NCBI RefSeq assembly: GCF_020886775.1
Contig: NZ_AP024525.1
Coordinates: forward strand, 4,092,001 to 4,156,000
Length of the DNA: 64,000 nucleotides
DNA from: Sinomonas cyclohexanicum
GTDB taxonomy: Bacteria; Actinomycetota; Actinomycetes; Actinomycetales; Micrococcaceae
Direction of reading: 5' to 3'
The first letter of the stretch is position 1. Each line of letters starts with the position of its first letter. This document shows, one piece after another, positions 49,374-60,223 of the stretch. Made by a program: the position numbers and the translations under genes. The notes under the pieces are model-generated. The model was not told where the DNA came from, made no database searches, and worked only from the letters and a program-made list of their open reading frames with translations.

Positions 49374-51107
49374 ATGAGCTACGTACTGAACGACGCCGCC
49401 GCCTTCGCCGACGAGTCCGCCGACGGATTCGTCGCCGCACACCGCAACCTCGTCCGCCGCGTCCGGGGCGGCGTCGCCCGTGCAGCGGCCACCCCCGCCG
49501 GGCAGGTCGCGGTCGTGATCGGCGGCGGCTCCGGCCACTACCCGGCCTTCGCCGGCCTCGTCGGCCCCGGCCTCGCCCACGCGGCCGCCATGGGGAACGT
49601 GTTCGCCTCCCCCAGCGCGCAGCAGGTCTTCACCGTAGCCCGCACGGTCGCGACGGAGGCCGGGGTGCTCCTGGCCTACGGCAACTACGCCGGAGACACG
49701 CTCAACTTCGACCAGGCCCAGGAACAGCTCCTCGCCGAGGGAATCCCGTGCCAGACCGTTCGGGTCACCGACGACATCTGCAGCGCCCCCGCTGCCGAAA
49801 CGGAGAAGCGCCGGGGCATCGCCGGAGACCTGGCGGTCTTCCGGGTGGCAGGATGGGCAGCCGAACAAGGGCACGACCTCGAGGCCGTGGCCGCTCTCGC
49901 CGCCCGCGCGAACGAGCGCACTCGCTCCATCGGCCTCGCCTTCTCCGGGTGCACGCTCCCCGGAGCCGCCGAGCCGCTCTTCACCGTCCCGCCCGGGACG
50001 ATGGCCGTCGGCATGGGAATCCACGGCGAGCCGGGCATCGAAACCGTTCCCATGGCGCCGGCCCGCGAGATCGCCGAGCTCCTCACCAGCCGCATCCTCG
50101 CCGAGCGCCCGGGCACCGCCGGCAGCGGACGGATCGGAGTCATCGTCAACGGCCTCGGATCGGTCAAGTCGGAGGAGCTCTTCCTGCTCTACGGTGCCAT
50201 CTCGCCGCTGCTGGAAGACGCCGGGTTCACGATCGTCGACCCCGAAGTCGGCGAGTACGCCACCAGCTTCGAGATGGCGGGCGTGTCACTGACCGTTGTC
50301 TGGCTGGACGAGGAACTGGAACAGGCATGGCGCTCCCCCGCCTACACCCCCGCCTACCGCAAGGGAGCCGTCGACATTGCCACGGCTCCGACCCTCGCCC
50401 CCGACGAAGCGATCTCGGATGCCATCGCCGTCGTCGCAGCGCCCATGGAAGCCGCGGCGGCGGGCCTGCGGGCCCTCCAGGCGATCGATTCCATCCGGCA
50501 GGTGATCGACCGGGAAGTCGACGAACTGGGTCGCCTCGATGCGATCGCCGGAGACGGTGACCACGGCATCGGCATGCAGCGCGGAGCAAGGGCCGCCGCT
50601 GAGGCGGCTGCGGCCGCAAGCGCCGTGGGCGCCGGAGCAGGCAGCGTCCTCACACAGGCCGGAGAGGCCTGGGCTGACAAGGCCGGAGGCACATCGGGAG
50701 CGCTCTGGGGCCTCGCCCTGCGCGCCATGGGCCACCAGATCGGCGACGCCGAAGCACCCAGCGCCGCGGCAGTGGCCCGGGCTGTCTCCGCAGCACGCGA
50801 GGCGGTGCAGCGCGCGGGGAAGGCCGAGATCGGGGACAAGACACTGGTAGACGCCTTGGTCCCCTTCTCGCAGCGGCTGACCGAGCTCACCTCTGAAGGC
50901 CAAGGACTGGCCGCCGCCTGGGGCGCGGCAGCAGCCACGGCGACCGCCGCCGCAAACGCCACGGCAGACCTCGTCCCACGGCTGGGCCGGGCCCGGCCGC
51001 ACGTGGAGAAGAGCCTCGGCACACCGGACCCGGGGGCAGTCTCCCTGGCCCTCGCCGTTACGGCGGTCGGCGGCGTCCTCGACTCATCTAACCTGAAGGA
51101 GAACTGA
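49374..51107 (+). CDS. lerK: DhaK-DhaL-type kinase, probable erythrulose kinase
   Basis: 577 residues, an ATP-type dihydroxyacetone kinase with both domains fused. The DhaK domain (about 1-330) has [28 protein letters not shown] and the substrate-binding His in [11 protein letters not shown] near residue 218. The DhaL domain (about 350-577) has the nucleotide/Mg motif [17 protein letters not shown], then [12 protein letters not shown]. Beside RpiB-like and TIM-like genes this matches the LerK/DerK kinases of tetritol pathways. A glycerone kinase is the alternative. The symbol is by context. Confidence 0.75.
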   Translation: MSYVLNDAAAFADESADGFVAAHRNLVRRVRGGVARAAATPAGQVAVVIGGGSGHYPAFAGLVGPGLAHAAAMGNVFASPSAQQVFTVARTVATEAGVLLAYGNYAGDTLNFDQAQEQLLAEGIPCQTVRVTDDICSAPAAETEKRRGIAGDLAVFRVAGWAAEQGHDLEAVAALAARANERTRSIGLAFSGCTLPGAAEPLFTVPPGTMAVGMGIHGEPGIETVPMAPAREIAELLTSRILAERPGTAGSGRIGVIVNGLGSVKSEELFLLYGAISPLLEDAGFTIVDPEVGEYATSFEMAGVSLTVVWLDEELEQAWRSPAYTPAYRKGAVDIATAPTLAPDEAISDAIAVVAAPMEAAAAGLRALQAIDSIRQVIDREVDELGRLDAIAGDGDHGIGMQRGARAAAEAAAAASAVGAGAGSVLTQAGEAWADKAGGTSGALWGLALRAMGHQIGDAEAPSAAAVARAVSAAREAVQRAGKAEIGDKTLVDALVPFSQRLTELTSEGQGLAAAWGAAAATATAAANATADLVPRLGRARPHVEKSLGTPDPGAVSLALAVTAVGGVLDSSNLKEN

Positions 51108-51108
51108 C

Positions 51109-51582
51109 ATGGGACGCACATGGCGAGTGGTCGTCGGATCCGACGGCGCCGGCTACGACTACAAGGAGGCGCTCAAGGCCGACCTCGAGAGGGACCCCCG
51201 GGTGTCGGAGGTCATCGACGTGGGAGTCGACGCCGAGGACGATACCGCGTACCCCTCGATCGCCATCGCCGCTGCCGAGAAGATCCGGGACAACGGGGCC
51301 GACCGCGCGCTCCTTGTCTGCGGCACCGGCCTCGGCGTCGCCATCGCCGCGAACAAGGTCCCGGGGATCCGTGCAGTGACGGCCCATGACAGCTACAGCG
51401 TCGAACGCAGCGTCCTGAGCAACAACGCCCAGGTCCTGACGTTCGGGCAGCGTGTCGTCGGCCTCGAGCTCGCGCGGCGGCTCGCCAGGGAATGGCTCGG
51501 ATATGAGTTCGACGAGTCCTCTGCCTCGGCAAAGAAGGTCGCGGTCATCGAGGGCTACGAGAGCACGGGCTCCTGTGACTGA
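51109..51582 (+). CDS. derI: RpiB-like isomerase, probable D-erythrulose-4-phosphate isomerase
   Basis: 157 residues. RpiB/LacAB fold: [20 protein letters not shown], the catalytic loop [20 protein letters not shown] (Cys active site) and [20 protein letters not shown]. It starts one base after the kinase stop. In Mycobacterium smegmatis and Rhizobium such RpiB paralogues make D-erythrose 4-phosphate from D-erythrulose 4-phosphate. A ribose-5-phosphate isomerase function cannot be excluded. Confidence 0.8.
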   Translation: MGRTWRVVVGSDGAGYDYKEALKADLERDPRVSEVIDVGVDAEDDTAYPSIAIAAAEKIRDNGADRALLVCGTGLGVAIAANKVPGIRAVTAHDSYSVERSVLSNNAQVLTFGQRVVGLELARRLAREWLGYEFDESSASAKKVAVIEGYESTGSCD

Positions 51583-52396
51583 ACCTGCCCCACTTCACCG
51601 GGACGCCCTCCACGCACCCATCGTCCTCGGCGTGAGCCTCAAGCTCTACATGGACGTCGACACCACGACGCGGTGGTCGCACGCTGTCTCGGACCTCGCA
51701 CGGGCCCACCCGGCCATCGTGCAAGGCCGAGTGCGGCTATTCGTGCTTCCCTCCCTGCCTGCCCTCCCCGCCGTCCGCGATGAGTTCGAAGGAACGCCTG
51801 TCGGAGTCGGCGCGCAGGATCTCTTCTGGGAGGACCGGGGAGCCTTCACGGGGGCGGTCAGCGGAGCCGACCTGAAGACGGTAGGGTGCGCGTACGCCGA
51901 GGTCGGCCACGCTGAACGGCGCAGCCTCTTCGGCGACGACGACGAAGCTGTCCGCCGGAAGGTCGCGGCCGCACTGCGGAACGGGCTGACCCCGGTCCTC
52001 TGCGTCGGGGAGACCGCCAAGTCGCACGCCGCTGCTGCCGCTGCCGCTACGGGCGACGAGCTCGCATCCGCGATCGCAGCCCTGCCGCCGACCGGGTCCG
52101 GGCACGAACTCATCGTCGCCTATGAGCCCCGGTGGGCGATTGGGCAGGCCGAACCGGCTCCTGCAGAGCACGTGGCAGAAGTCATCGGAGAACTGCGCGC
52201 AAGGCTCGCAGCCGACGGCCGCATACGCTCGGCATCGGTCATCTATGGGGGAAGTGCCCAGCCTGGGACACTTTCAACGCTGGCCGGAACGGCCGACGGC
52301 CTGTTCCTGGGACGGTTCGCCCACGATCCCGGGCGGCTCGCCCTCATTGTTGACGAGGCTGATGCGCTAAGTGATCCTCAGGTGACCACGAGATGA
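51575..52396 (+). CDS. lerI: TIM-like isomerase, probable L-erythrulose-1-phosphate isomerase
   Basis: 273 residues from GTG 51575, overlapping the RpiB-like gene by 8 bases. Triosephosphate-isomerase catalytic residues are kept: Lys in GVSLKLYMD, His in [10 protein letters not shown] and Glu in [10 protein letters not shown], then [10 protein letters not shown]. Several substitutions from housekeeping TpiA (for example GHAERR for GHSERR) are as in the EryH/LerI branch, which converts L-erythrulose 1-phosphate to D-erythrulose 4-phosphate. The symbol is by context. Confidence 0.75.
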   Translation: MTEPAPLHRDALHAPIVLGVSLKLYMDVDTTTRWSHAVSDLARAHPAIVQGRVRLFVLPSLPALPAVRDEFEGTPVGVGAQDLFWEDRGAFTGAVSGADLKTVGCAYAEVGHAERRSLFGDDDEAVRRKVAAALRNGLTPVLCVGETAKSHAAAAAAATGDELASAIAALPPTGSGHELIVAYEPRWAIGQAEPAPAEHVAEVIGELRARLAADGRIRSASVIYGGSAQPGTLSTLAGTADGLFLGRFAHDPGRLALIVDEADALSDPQVTTR

Positions 52397-52409
52397 GTTG
52401 AGAGGAACG

Positions 52410-53225
52410 ATGTTGAAACCGGAGGAGGCGACGGCCGCCACGCGCCAGAGCCGGCAGCTGCAGCGCCAGCGGGCGATCAGCGACGCGGTGATGGCAGAGG
52501 GTGCGATCCGCATCGAACAGCTTGCCGAACGCTTCGGCATCAGTGTCATGACGGTCCACCGCGACCTCGACGAACTCGAGAACCGGGGACTCATCCGCAA
52601 GAACCGGGGCGTCGCGACAGCCACCTCCACCGCCCTGGTCGAATCCAGCGATGTCTACCGTTCCGGCAGGCAGCTCGCCGAGAAGGAGGCCATTGCCCAG
52701 GCCGCGCTCGAGTACATCGAGCCCGGTCAGGCCATCATCCTCGACGACTCGACCACGACCCTCCGGCTGGTGCCGCACCTGAAGGATCGCACGCCTCTGA
52801 CAGTCATCACGAACACCCTGACGATCATCAACGAACTCCGGGGAACGAACGGGATCTCCCTGCTTGGAATCGGAGGCCAGTACTACAACTGGTGCAGCGC
52901 ATTCATGGGGCGGATGACCACCGAAGCGATCGCTTCGCTCCGCGCGGACATCCTCTTCATGTCGACCTCGGCCATCACCGACGACATCGCCTTCCACCAG
53001 ACGCAGGAGACGGTGGACGTCAAGCGGTCGATGTTCGATGCGGCCGCCAAACGCATCCTGCTGGCCGACCACACGAAGTTCGAGAAACGTGCACTCCATG
53101 CCATGCTCCCGCTCGAGCGCTTCGATGCCGTCATCGTAGACGCGCACACGGACAGCGGGCACATCGACAGGCTGCGCGAGAAAGGCGTGAGGATCTACGT
53201 CGCGCGCCGGCACCCCAGACAGTAG
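52410..53225 (+). CDS. DeoR-family transcriptional regulator
   Basis: 271 residues; ATG 52410 with AGAGGA upstream is preferred to TTG 52398. N-terminal DeoR HTH (AEGAIRIEQLAERFGISVMT, VHRDLDELENRGLIRKNRG) and C-terminal sugar-phosphate sensor (AIILDDSTTTLRLVPHL, LLADHTKFEKRALHAM). In Rhizobium a DeoR-type gene, eryR, is grouped with tpiB and rpiB; the arrangement here is the same set. It probably represses the operon until a phosphorylated intermediate binds. Confidence 0.85.
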   Translation: MLKPEEATAATRQSRQLQRQRAISDAVMAEGAIRIEQLAERFGISVMTVHRDLDELENRGLIRKNRGVATATSTALVESSDVYRSGRQLAEKEAIAQAALEYIEPGQAIILDDSTTTLRLVPHLKDRTPLTVITNTLTIINELRGTNGISLLGIGGQYYNWCSAFMGRMTTEAIASLRADILFMSTSAITDDIAFHQTQETVDVKRSMFDAAAKRILLADHTKFEKRALHAMLPLERFDAVIVDAHTDSGHIDRLREKGVRIYVARRHPRQ

Positions 53226-53396
53226 GCGCTACCGCCTGGCCCCGGGCACCGACAGCCTTCCTGCAGCCCATCCCCTCGAGGGGCGGATCAGTGGTGCGCG
53301 GATCGATCCACCACGCCCGTCCGGCCCACCCCCGCCACGTTCACGCCCCACCTCCATCAGAGCATCTCCGACGACCCCCTGTGCGAAAGGACTGAC

Positions 53397-54509
53397 ATGA
53401 CGAATCCGGCTGAGGGAACCCAACCGGGCGCCGCCCTGCCCTCCACGATGCGCGCCGTTGTCTGCCACGGGCCCGAGGACTACCGGCTGGAAGAGCTGGC
53501 CGTGCCGCAGCCGAGGCAGGACGAGCTCCTCATCAGGGTCGAGGCCGTCGGGGTCTGCGCCAGCGACGTCAAGTGCTACCACGGAGCCGCCAAGTTCTGG
53601 GGAGATGAGAACCGGCCGTCATGGGCGCAGAAGGGCATCATCCCCGGGCACGAATTCGTCGGCATTGTGGTCGCTGCCGGCCAACACGCTCTCGCCCAGC
53701 GCAACATCGCGCTGGGCACCCGCATCGTATGCGAGCAGATCGTCCCCTGCGGGGAATGCCGCTACTGCCGCCGCGGCCAGTACTGGATGTGCGCGCCGCA
53801 CGAAATGTTCGGCTTCCGCGGATTCGACGGCGCCATGGCCGAATACCTCCTCGTGCCCTCACGTGCCCGAGTCCACCAGGCACCGTCGCACATCCCAGCG
53901 CAGCACGCAGCATTCGCCGAGCCCCTATCCTGCGCGCTGCACGCAGTCGAGAGAGCCGACATCAAATTCGAGGACATCGTTGTCGTCGCCGGATGCGGCC
54001 CGATCGGACTCGGCATGATCGCCGGCGCCCGTTCCAAGAGTCCCGCAATGGTTGTGGCCTTGGACCTTTCCGACGAGAAGCTCGCACTCGCCAAGAAGTG
54101 CGGAGCCGACCTCACGGTCAACATCGGCAGAGAGGATGCCATCCAGACCATCAAGGACCTCACCGACGGGTACGGAGCCGATGTCTACCTCGAGGCCACA
54201 GGGCACCCCTCCGCGGTTGCGCAAGGACTGAACATCCTCCGCAAGCTCGGCACCTACGTCGAATACTCCGTGTTCGGCACAGAGGCCACCGTCGACTGGT
54301 CCATCATCGGCGACGACAAGGAGCTCAACGTCCTCGGGGCCCACCTCGGCCCGCACTGCTGGCCTGCCGCACTCCGACTCCTCGAGTCCGGCGCGCTGCC
54401 CATGGACGAGATCTGCAGCGACCAATTCCCTCTCGAAAGGTTCCTGGACGCAATCAACCTTGTCGGGAACCCGGCAGGCGGATCTGTGAAGGTCTCAATC
54501 CTCCTCTGA
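53397..54509 (+). CDS. eltD: zinc-dependent dehydrogenase, probable erythritol/L-threitol dehydrogenase
   Basis: 370 residues from ATG 53397, with GAAAGGAC upstream. Zn-MDR marks: AVGVCASDVKCYHGAAKFWG, IIPGHEFVGIVVAAG, structural-zinc CGECRYCRRGQYWMC, FRGFDGAMAEYLL and NAD-binding VVAGCGPIGLGM. Overall pattern and context suggest the erythritol/L-threitol dehydrogenase EltD, which makes L-erythrulose. It is separate from the first dehydrogenase (43836), so the cluster may take two polyols. The symbol is moderate-confidence. Confidence 0.7.
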   Translation: MTNPAEGTQPGAALPSTMRAVVCHGPEDYRLEELAVPQPRQDELLIRVEAVGVCASDVKCYHGAAKFWGDENRPSWAQKGIIPGHEFVGIVVAAGQHALAQRNIALGTRIVCEQIVPCGECRYCRRGQYWMCAPHEMFGFRGFDGAMAEYLLVPSRARVHQAPSHIPAQHAAFAEPLSCALHAVERADIKFEDIVVVAGCGPIGLGMIAGARSKSPAMVVALDLSDEKLALAKKCGADLTVNIGREDAIQTIKDLTDGYGADVYLEATGHPSAVAQGLNILRKLGTYVEYSVFGTEATVDWSIIGDDKELNVLGAHLGPHCWPAALRLLESGALPMDEICSDQFPLERFLDAINLVGNPAGGSVKVSILL

Positions 54510-54567
54510 CTGTTTTGGCCATGGCGGCCGCCCCCATTCCCAATAACTTGATTCGAAGGAGATTTCC

Positions 54568-56679
54568 GTGCCTGCTGTGGATGTGCAAGAACTGACCTGG
54601 ACTGATGTGGACCGCAAGGCTGTGGACACGGTCCGGGTGCTCGCGGCCGATGCGGTGCAGAAGGTGGGCAATGGCCACCCCGGTACGGCGATGAGCCTGG
54701 CGCCGGCGGCGTACCTGCTGTTCCAGAAGCTGATGCGCCATGATCCGGCGGATCCGGCGTGGATCGGGCGGGACCGGTTCATCCTCTCCCCGGGGCATTC
54801 GTCCCTGACGCTGTACATCCAGCTGTTCCTGGCCGGGTACGGGCTGGAGCTTTCGGATCTTGAGGCGCTGCGGACGTGGGGCTCGCTGACTCCGGGGCAT
54901 CCGGAGTACGGGCACACCAGGGGTGTGGAGATCACCACGGGCCCGCTGGGGCAGGGCCTGGCCTCCTCGGTCGGGTTCGCGTACTCCCAGCGGCGCGAGC
55001 GGGGCCTGTACGACCCGCAGGCCGAGCCGGGCACGTCCCCGTTCGACCACACGGTGTGGGTGATCGCCTCGGACGGGGACCTGCAGGAGGGCGTGACCTC
55101 GGAGGCGTCCTCCCTGGCCGGGCACCAGGAGCTGGGCAACCTCGTGGTGATCTACGACGAGAACCACATCTCGATCGAGGACGACACGGACGTGGCCTTC
55201 ACCGAGGACGTCCTCAAGCGCTACGAGGCGTACGGCTGGCACACCCAGCGGGTGGACTGGACCAAGACCGGCGAGTACGCCGAGGACGTGCCCGAGCTCT
55301 GGGACGCGCTGGTGGCGGCGAAGGCCGAGACGGGCCGGCCCTCGATCATCTCGCTGCGCACGGTCATCGGCTGGCCGTCCCCGACCAAGCAGAACACGGG
55401 CAAGATCCACGGCTCGGCCCTGGGCGCGGAGGAGGTCGCGGCCCTGAAGGAGGTCCTGGGCTTCGACCCGGAGAAGTCCTTCGTCGTGGACCCGGAGGTC
55501 CTGGCGCACACCCGCGGGGCCATCGGGCGCGGCCAGGAGGCCAAGGCCGCCTGGCAGGAGTCCTTCGACGCCTGGGCCGCGGCGAACCCCGAGGCCGCGG
55601 CCCTGCACGAGCGCATCGAGGCCCGCCGCCTGCCCGCGGGCTGGGAGAAGTCCCTGCCGGAGTTCCCCGCCGGGAAGGACGTCTCCACCCGGGCCGCCTC
55701 GGGCAAGGTCCTGAACGCGATCGGCCCGGTCCTGCCGGAGCTGTGGGGCGGGTCCGCGGACCTGGCCGAGTCGAACAACACCACCATCGAGGGCTCGCCC
55801 TCGTTCATCCCGGCCTCCCGCTCGACCGCGGCCTGGAAGGGCAATCCGTACGGACGGGTCCTGCACTTCGGCATCCGCGAGCACGCCGCGGCCGCGATCG
55901 TGAACGGCATCACCCTGGGCGGGAAGACCCGGGCGTTCTCCGGCACGTTCCTGATCTTCAGTGACTACCAGCGCCCCGCCATCCGCCTCTCGGCGCTGAT
56001 GGGCATCCCGTCCACGTACGTGTGGACGCACGACTCGATCGGCCTGGGCGAGGACGGCCCGACCCACCAGCCGGTCGAGCAGCTCGCCTCCCTGCGCGCG
56101 ATCCCCCACCTGGACGTGGTGCGCCCCTGCGACGCGAACGAGACCGCCCAGGCGTGGAAGGCGATCCTGGAGAACACGCAGAACCCGGCCGGGATCGTCC
56201 TGACCCGCCAGAACCTGCCTGTCTGGGAGCGCGGCCAGGGTGCCTTCGCCGACGCCTCCGGGGTCGCCCGGGGCGGCTATGTCCTGGCCGAGGCCCAGCG
56301 CGAGGGGAACGACGTGGCCCCGGACGTGATCCTCATCGGCACCGGCTCGGAGGTCCAGCTCGCCGTCGCCGCCCGGGAGGCCCTCGCGGCCGAGGGCATC
56401 GCCGCGCGCGTGGTCTCCATGCCCTGCGTGGAGTGGTTCGACGCCCAGGACGCCGCCTACCGCGAGTCCGTCCTGCCCGCGGCCGTGAGGGCCCGCGTCT
56501 CGGTCGAGGCCGGCCTGGCGCTGACCTGGCACCGGTTCGTCGGCGACGCCGGCCGCACCGTCAGCCTCGAGCACTACGGGGCCTCCGCGGACTACAAGAC
56601 CCTCTTCACCGAGTTCGGCATCACGGCCGAGGCGGTCACCGCCGCCGCCAAGGACTCCATCGCCGCCGCCGCGGCCTGA
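54568..56679 (+). CDS. tkt: transketolase
   Basis: 703 residues from GTG 54568; AAGGAGA ends 5 bases upstream. Thiamine-diphosphate motif region [21 protein letters not shown]-terminal [20 protein letters not shown], and [15 protein letters not shown] in the pyrimidine-binding domain. It moves two-carbon units between sugar phosphates, including D-erythrose 4-phosphate. Its place in the tetritol cluster suggests a pathway-dedicated copy; the housekeeping copy should be elsewhere. Confidence 0.9.
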   Translation: MPAVDVQELTWTDVDRKAVDTVRVLAADAVQKVGNGHPGTAMSLAPAAYLLFQKLMRHDPADPAWIGRDRFILSPGHSSLTLYIQLFLAGYGLELSDLEALRTWGSLTPGHPEYGHTRGVEITTGPLGQGLASSVGFAYSQRRERGLYDPQAEPGTSPFDHTVWVIASDGDLQEGVTSEASSLAGHQELGNLVVIYDENHISIEDDTDVAFTEDVLKRYEAYGWHTQRVDWTKTGEYAEDVPELWDALVAAKAETGRPSIISLRTVIGWPSPTKQNTGKIHGSALGAEEVAALKEVLGFDPEKSFVVDPEVLAHTRGAIGRGQEAKAAWQESFDAWAAANPEAAALHERIEARRLPAGWEKSLPEFPAGKDVSTRAASGKVLNAIGPVLPELWGGSADLAESNNTTIEGSPSFIPASRSTAAWKGNPYGRVLHFGIREHAAAAIVNGITLGGKTRAFSGTFLIFSDYQRPAIRLSALMGIPSTYVWTHDSIGLGEDGPTHQPVEQLASLRAIPHLDVVRPCDANETAQAWKAILENTQNPAGIVLTRQNLPVWERGQGAFADASGVARGGYVLAEAQREGNDVAPDVILIGTGSEVQLAVAAREALAAEGIAARVVSMPCVEWFDAQDAAYRESVLPAAVRARVSVEAGLALTWHRFVGDAGRTVSLEHYGASADYKTLFTEFGITAEAVTAAAKDSIAAAAA

Positions 56680-56700
56680 CTCTCACAAGGAGCATCGATC

Positions 56701-57858
56701 ATGACTACCCCCACCCAGGCACTCTCCGACGCGGGCGTGTCCATCTGGCTCGACGACCTCTCCCGCGCCCGCCTCGCCGACGGCTCGCTCGCTGCGCTGA
56801 TCGAGGAGAAGAACGTGGTCGGCGTGACCACGAACCCCACGATCTTCCAGGCCGCGATCACCAAGGGCCACGGCTACGACGCCAAGCTCCGTGAGCTGGT
56901 CGCCTCCGGCGCGGACGCGCAGCAGGCCGTGTTCGAGCTGACCACCTCCGACGTCGCCGACGCGTGCCGGCTCTTCGCCCCGGTCGCGGCGGCCACGCAC
57001 GGGGTCGACGGCCGCGTCTCGATCGAGGTCGATCCGCGCCTGGCCTGGGACACCGCCGGCACGATCGCCGAGGCCAGGCACCTGCACGCCAAGGTCGCCG
57101 AGCCCAACGTGCACATCAAGATCCCCGCCACCGTCGAGGGCCTCGAGGCGATCGCGGAGACGCTCGGGGCCGGGATCAGCGTCAACGTGACCCTGATCTT
57201 CTCCCTCGAGCGGTACCGCGCGGTCATCAACGCGTTCATGACCGGCCTGGAGAAGGCCAAGGCCGCAGGCCACGACCTGTCCCAGATCCACTCGGTCGCC
57301 TCGTTCTTCGTCTCCCGCGTGGACACCGAGGTCGACAAGCGCCTCGAGGCCATCGGCACCGAGGAGGCCAGGGCCCTCAAGGGCAAGGCCGGCCTGGCCA
57401 ACGCCCGCCTCGCCTACCAGATCTACCAGGAGGAGTTCACCACCGAACGATTCAAGCTCCTCGCCGACGCCGGCGCCCTCCCGCAGCGCCCACTGTGGGC
57501 CTCCACCGGCGTGAAGGACCCCTCCCTGCCGGACACCCTCTACGTCACCGGGCTCGTCGCCCCGGGCGTGGTGAACACGATGCCCGAGAAGACCCTCGAG
57601 GCCACCTTCGACCACGCCGAGGTCACCGGGGACACCGTCACCGGCACCTACACCGCCTCCAACTCCCACCTCGACGCCCTCGCCCAGCACGGCATCGACT
57701 ACAACGACGTCGTCGCCGTCCTCGAATCCGAAGGCCTGGACAAGTTCGTCACCTCCTGGAACGACCTCCTCAAGGACGTCGAGGCAACCCTCGCCGAAAC
57801 CGCCCACGGAGCGGGACTGTCAGTTAAACGGTGTGCGGGGCCTTGGCGGTTTCAGTGA
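56701..57858 (+). CDS. tal: transaldolase with C-terminus altered by an IS insertion
   Basis: 385 residues as encoded. Transaldolase marks: [38 protein letters not shown] (Schiff-base Lys) and [20 protein letters not shown]. About 370 residues are native; the last 15 or so ([14 protein letters not shown]) come from the IS256-family element inserted at 57813. Native actinobacterial enzymes are about this length, so little is lost and activity may remain. It follows tkt by 21 bases and also uses erythrose 4-phosphate. Confidence 0.85.
   Translation: MTTPTQALSDAGVSIWLDDLSRARLADGSLAALIEEKNVVGVTTNPTIFQAAITKGHGYDAKLRELVASGADAQQAVFELTTSDVADACRLFAPVAAATHGVDGRVSIEVDPRLAWDTAGTIAEARHLHAKVAEPNVHIKIPATVEGLEAIAETLGAGISVNVTLIFSLERYRAVINAFMTGLEKAKAAGHDLSQIHSVASFFVSRVDTEVDKRLEAIGTEEARALKGKAGLANARLAYQIYQEEFTTERFKLLADAGALPQRPLWASTGVKDPSLPDTLYVTGLVAPGVVNTMPEKTLEATFDHAEVTGDTVTGTYTASNSHLDALAQHGIDYNDVVAVLESEGLDKFVTSWNDLLKDVEATLAETAHGAGLSVKRCAGPWRFQ
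57805..57812. repeat. left 8-bp target duplication of IS256-family element C
   Basis: CACGGAGC, repeated at 59193-59200. It is part of the transaldolase coding sequence. Confidence 0.85.
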
Positions 57859-59192
57859 GTGGTTCTCTCGAACCGGTCCGCGAAGGTGATCGCGAACGCG
57901 TTGAGGGCTGGCTTCCACCTGATCGCCCAGCGTGCCCTGCCGCCGCCTGTGGGGTCAAGGGAGCGGGTGACCAGGTAGAGGCACTTCAGCGCCGCGGCCG
58001 CGGTCGGGAAGTGGCCCCGTGCCCTGACGGCCCGGCGGTAGCGGGCGTTGATCGACTCGATCGCGTTCGTCGTGCAGATCACGCGCCTGATCTCCACGTC
58101 GTATTCGAGGAACGGCACGAACTCCGCCCAGGCGGACTCCCAGAGCCGCACGATCGCCGGGTAGCGGGAACCCCACTCCTTGGCGAACTCGGCGAAGCGG
58201 TCCTTCGCCGCGGCCTCGGACGGTGCCGTGTAGACCGGTTTGAGCGCCTTGACGATCGCGTCGCGGTGCTGCCGGCCTGCGTACTGGAACGAGTTGCGGA
58301 TCAGGTGAACGATGCACTGCTGGACCACCGTGCGCTCCCACGTGGTGGTGATGGCTTCGGGCAGACCCTTGAGCCCGTCGCACACCGCGATGAACACGTC
58401 CTCGACCCCACGGTTCTTCAGCTCCGCGAACACGCTCAGCCAGAACCTCGCCCCTTCGCCTCCCTCGCCTCCGGCCCAGATGCCCAGGATCTCCCGTTCT
58501 CCGTTCGAGCTCACTCCCATGACCACGTAGAACGGGGTGTTGCGCACCTGGCCGTCTCTGACCTTCACGACGATCGCGTCGACGAAGATCACCGGGTAGA
58601 CCGGGTCAAGCGGGCGGGAGGACCACTCCGAGAGCTCCCCGGCGACCTTCTCGGTGATCTTCGAGACCGTGTCCTTGGAGACCTTCGCCCCATACACCTC
58701 GTCGAAGTGCGCGGCGATCTCCCCGGTGGTCAGGCCCCGCGCGGAAAGCGAGAGCACGATCTGGTCGATGCCCTCCAGACGACGCTTCCGCTTGGGCACG
58801 ATCACGGGCTCGAAGGAGCCCTCCCGGTCCCGGGGAACCTCGATCTCCACCGGTCCGATCTCCGTCAGCACCGTCTTCTTCCGTGTGCCGTTTCGCATAT
58901 TCGAGCTCAGCGGCCGCTCGCCGTGCCCGTGGCCCAGATGCTCGGTCAGCTCTGCCTCGAGCGCAGTCTCGAGGACCTGCTTCGTCAGCCCGGACAGCAG
59001 CCCGCCCGGCCCGACAAGCCCGACGCCCTGCTCCTTCGCCTGGGCAAGAAGCTGTTCGGCCAGCTTCCTGTGGTCGATAATCTCTCCCGTCACAGGATCG
59101 ACCATCACATCAGAATCAATCTCGGTCGTGTCCGACACGGCCTGTCCTTCCAGTCAGGCCAAGCCCCCACACACCGTTTTTCCGACAGTCCC
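57813..59192 (-). mobile_element. IS256-family element C, intact
   Basis: 1380 bases with inverted ends starting GGGACTGTC (left) and ending GACAGTCCC (right); similarity continues inward (AACGGTGTG). Flanked by the 8-bp duplication CACGGAGC. One complete transposase on the minus strand. It entered the end of tal and is uninterrupted, unlike elements A and B. Confidence 0.9.
57852..59138 (-). CDS. IS256-family transposase (element C)
   Basis: 428 residues, full length. Blocks: [56 protein letters not shown] (first Asp), [19 protein letters not shown] (second Asp), [19 protein letters not shown] and [18 protein letters not shown] (catalytic Glu region). Complete gene and ends suggest it can move. 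Confidence 0.95.
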   Translation of the reverse strand: MSDTTEIDSDVMVDPVTGEIIDHRKLAEQLLAQAKEQGVGLVGPGGLLSGLTKQVLETALEAELTEHLGHGHGERPLSSNMRNGTRKKTVLTEIGPVEIEVPRDREGSFEPVIVPKRKRRLEGIDQIVLSLSARGLTTGEIAAHFDEVYGAKVSKDTVSKITEKVAGELSEWSSRPLDPVYPVIFVDAIVVKVRDGQVRNTPFYVVMGVSSNGEREILGIWAGGEGGEGARFWLSVFAELKNRGVEDVFIAVCDGLKGLPEAITTTWERTVVQQCIVHLIRNSFQYAGRQHRDAIVKALKPVYTAPSEAAAKDRFAEFAKEWGSRYPAIVRLWESAWAEFVPFLEYDVEIRRVICTTNAIESINARYRRAVRARGHFPTAAAALKCLYLVTRSLDPTGGGRARWAIRWKPALNAFAITFADRFERTTH

Positions 59193-59200
59193 CACGGAGC
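59193..59200. repeat. right 8-bp target duplication of IS256-family element C
   Basis: CACGGAGC. Beyond it the original tal end continues; in the tal frame it reads HGAPCSRSRQP then TGA, while a one-base shift would read ALLAK and TAG. Confidence 0.85.
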
Positions 59201-59582
59201 GCCCTGCTCGCGAAGTAGACAACCGTGAATGCCGGTGAGCCCATGATGCCCAGCAATGGTTCCTTTGACGAGACAGCGGCTTGAGGTCCTCGGGTCAATG
59301 GTGTGGATTTGTGCGGTACGTGGCGGCGTTCTGTGATCGCTCGGTGTCGCAACCGAAGGCTTTGATCGTCTTGCATGGCATGCGTTCGGACACATAGAGG
59401 TTTCGAGACGGCACCGGGGAGCTGCAAATGCGTTGCCTTCGTGATCCGCAGGACACCGTAGAGGCCTGGCTGGCTGGCCTCACCCCCGCGATGTGTGCGG
59501 CACGGCCCCGGAGCGTCGTCGACACGGCCGAGTGCATCGCGGCCGCCTCCAGCTGGCGCCGTTCCGGCAGTAGGCTGCCACC
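59201..59582. other. intergenic region with one arm of a 47-bp inverted repeat
   Basis: 382 bases without a supported gene. The region 59304-59350 is similar, in inverse orientation, to 61198-61244 (see findings). Nothing else recognised. Confidence 0.45.
59304..59350. repeat. 47-bp imperfect inverted repeat, left copy
   Basis: Shares TGGATTTG, TGGCGG, GTTCTGTGATCGCTCG and TGTCGC, in order and spacing, with the complement of 61198-61244. About 39 of 47 bases match by eye. Confidence 0.6.
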
Positions 59583-59990
59583 ATGAATTGGGGGACATTC
59601 ACCGAATTTCACCTGCGGCGAGGCATGGCCGCGGCAGCTCTGGCGATCATCGGGCTATTGCTCACGGGCTGCGCCCCGAGCCCAGTCGTGGAGGGGGAAG
59701 CAAAGCGTGCCGCGCAGACCTGCAGCGTCCCGGACTCGACCTTGGACATCAGCAGCGGGGGCAAGACCGCGACCTTCAAGTACGGCTATAACGACGGTGC
59801 CAAGGCGGGCTGCATGATGCGCGAGGTGGGCGGCAAGCAGTGGGCGGACGCGACCCTTCTGTCCGCGCAGAAGAGCAGCGGCGGACTCGTCGACACGTAT
59901 ACAACCGTGCAAGGACGGAACGTCCACGTGACGGTCACCGCCAACCCGGCTCCCGGCTCGGGAGGGTCCCTCACCTTCGAGGAGAAGTAG
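59583..59990 (+). CDS. small lipoprotein
   Basis: 135 residues. Signal peptide RRGMAAAALAIIGLLLTGC ends at the lipobox LLTGC. The mature domain (CSVPDSTLDISSGGKTATFK, GYNDGAKAGCMMREVGG, VDTYTTVQGRNVHVTVTANP) looks like a small beta-rich module with two or three Cys. No known family. Surface-anchored. Stands alone. Confidence 0.75.
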   Translation: MNWGTFTEFHLRRGMAAAALAIIGLLLTGCAPSPVVEGEAKRAAQTCSVPDSTLDISSGGKTATFKYGYNDGAKAGCMMREVGGKQWADATLLSAQKSSGGLVDTYTTVQGRNVHVTVTANPAPGSGGSLTFEEK

Positions 59991-60223
59991 CCATTCCCGG
60001 GGAGCGTGCCAGGCTCCCCCGCGCCGGAAGCAAGATGCGCCTCTAACTAGCCAGCCGGGGCAATGACTTCGAGGCCGCCAACGAAGGGGTCGTCTGGGCG
60101 GGGCAGCGCGGGCACCTCAGCGCGCCAGAAGAACCCGCACCGGCAGCGCCGCAAGGTCACCGGCTATGGCCGCACCGGAGCGTGCACCATCGTCCAGCCC
60201 TTCCGATAGGCTCCCTTTGCAGG

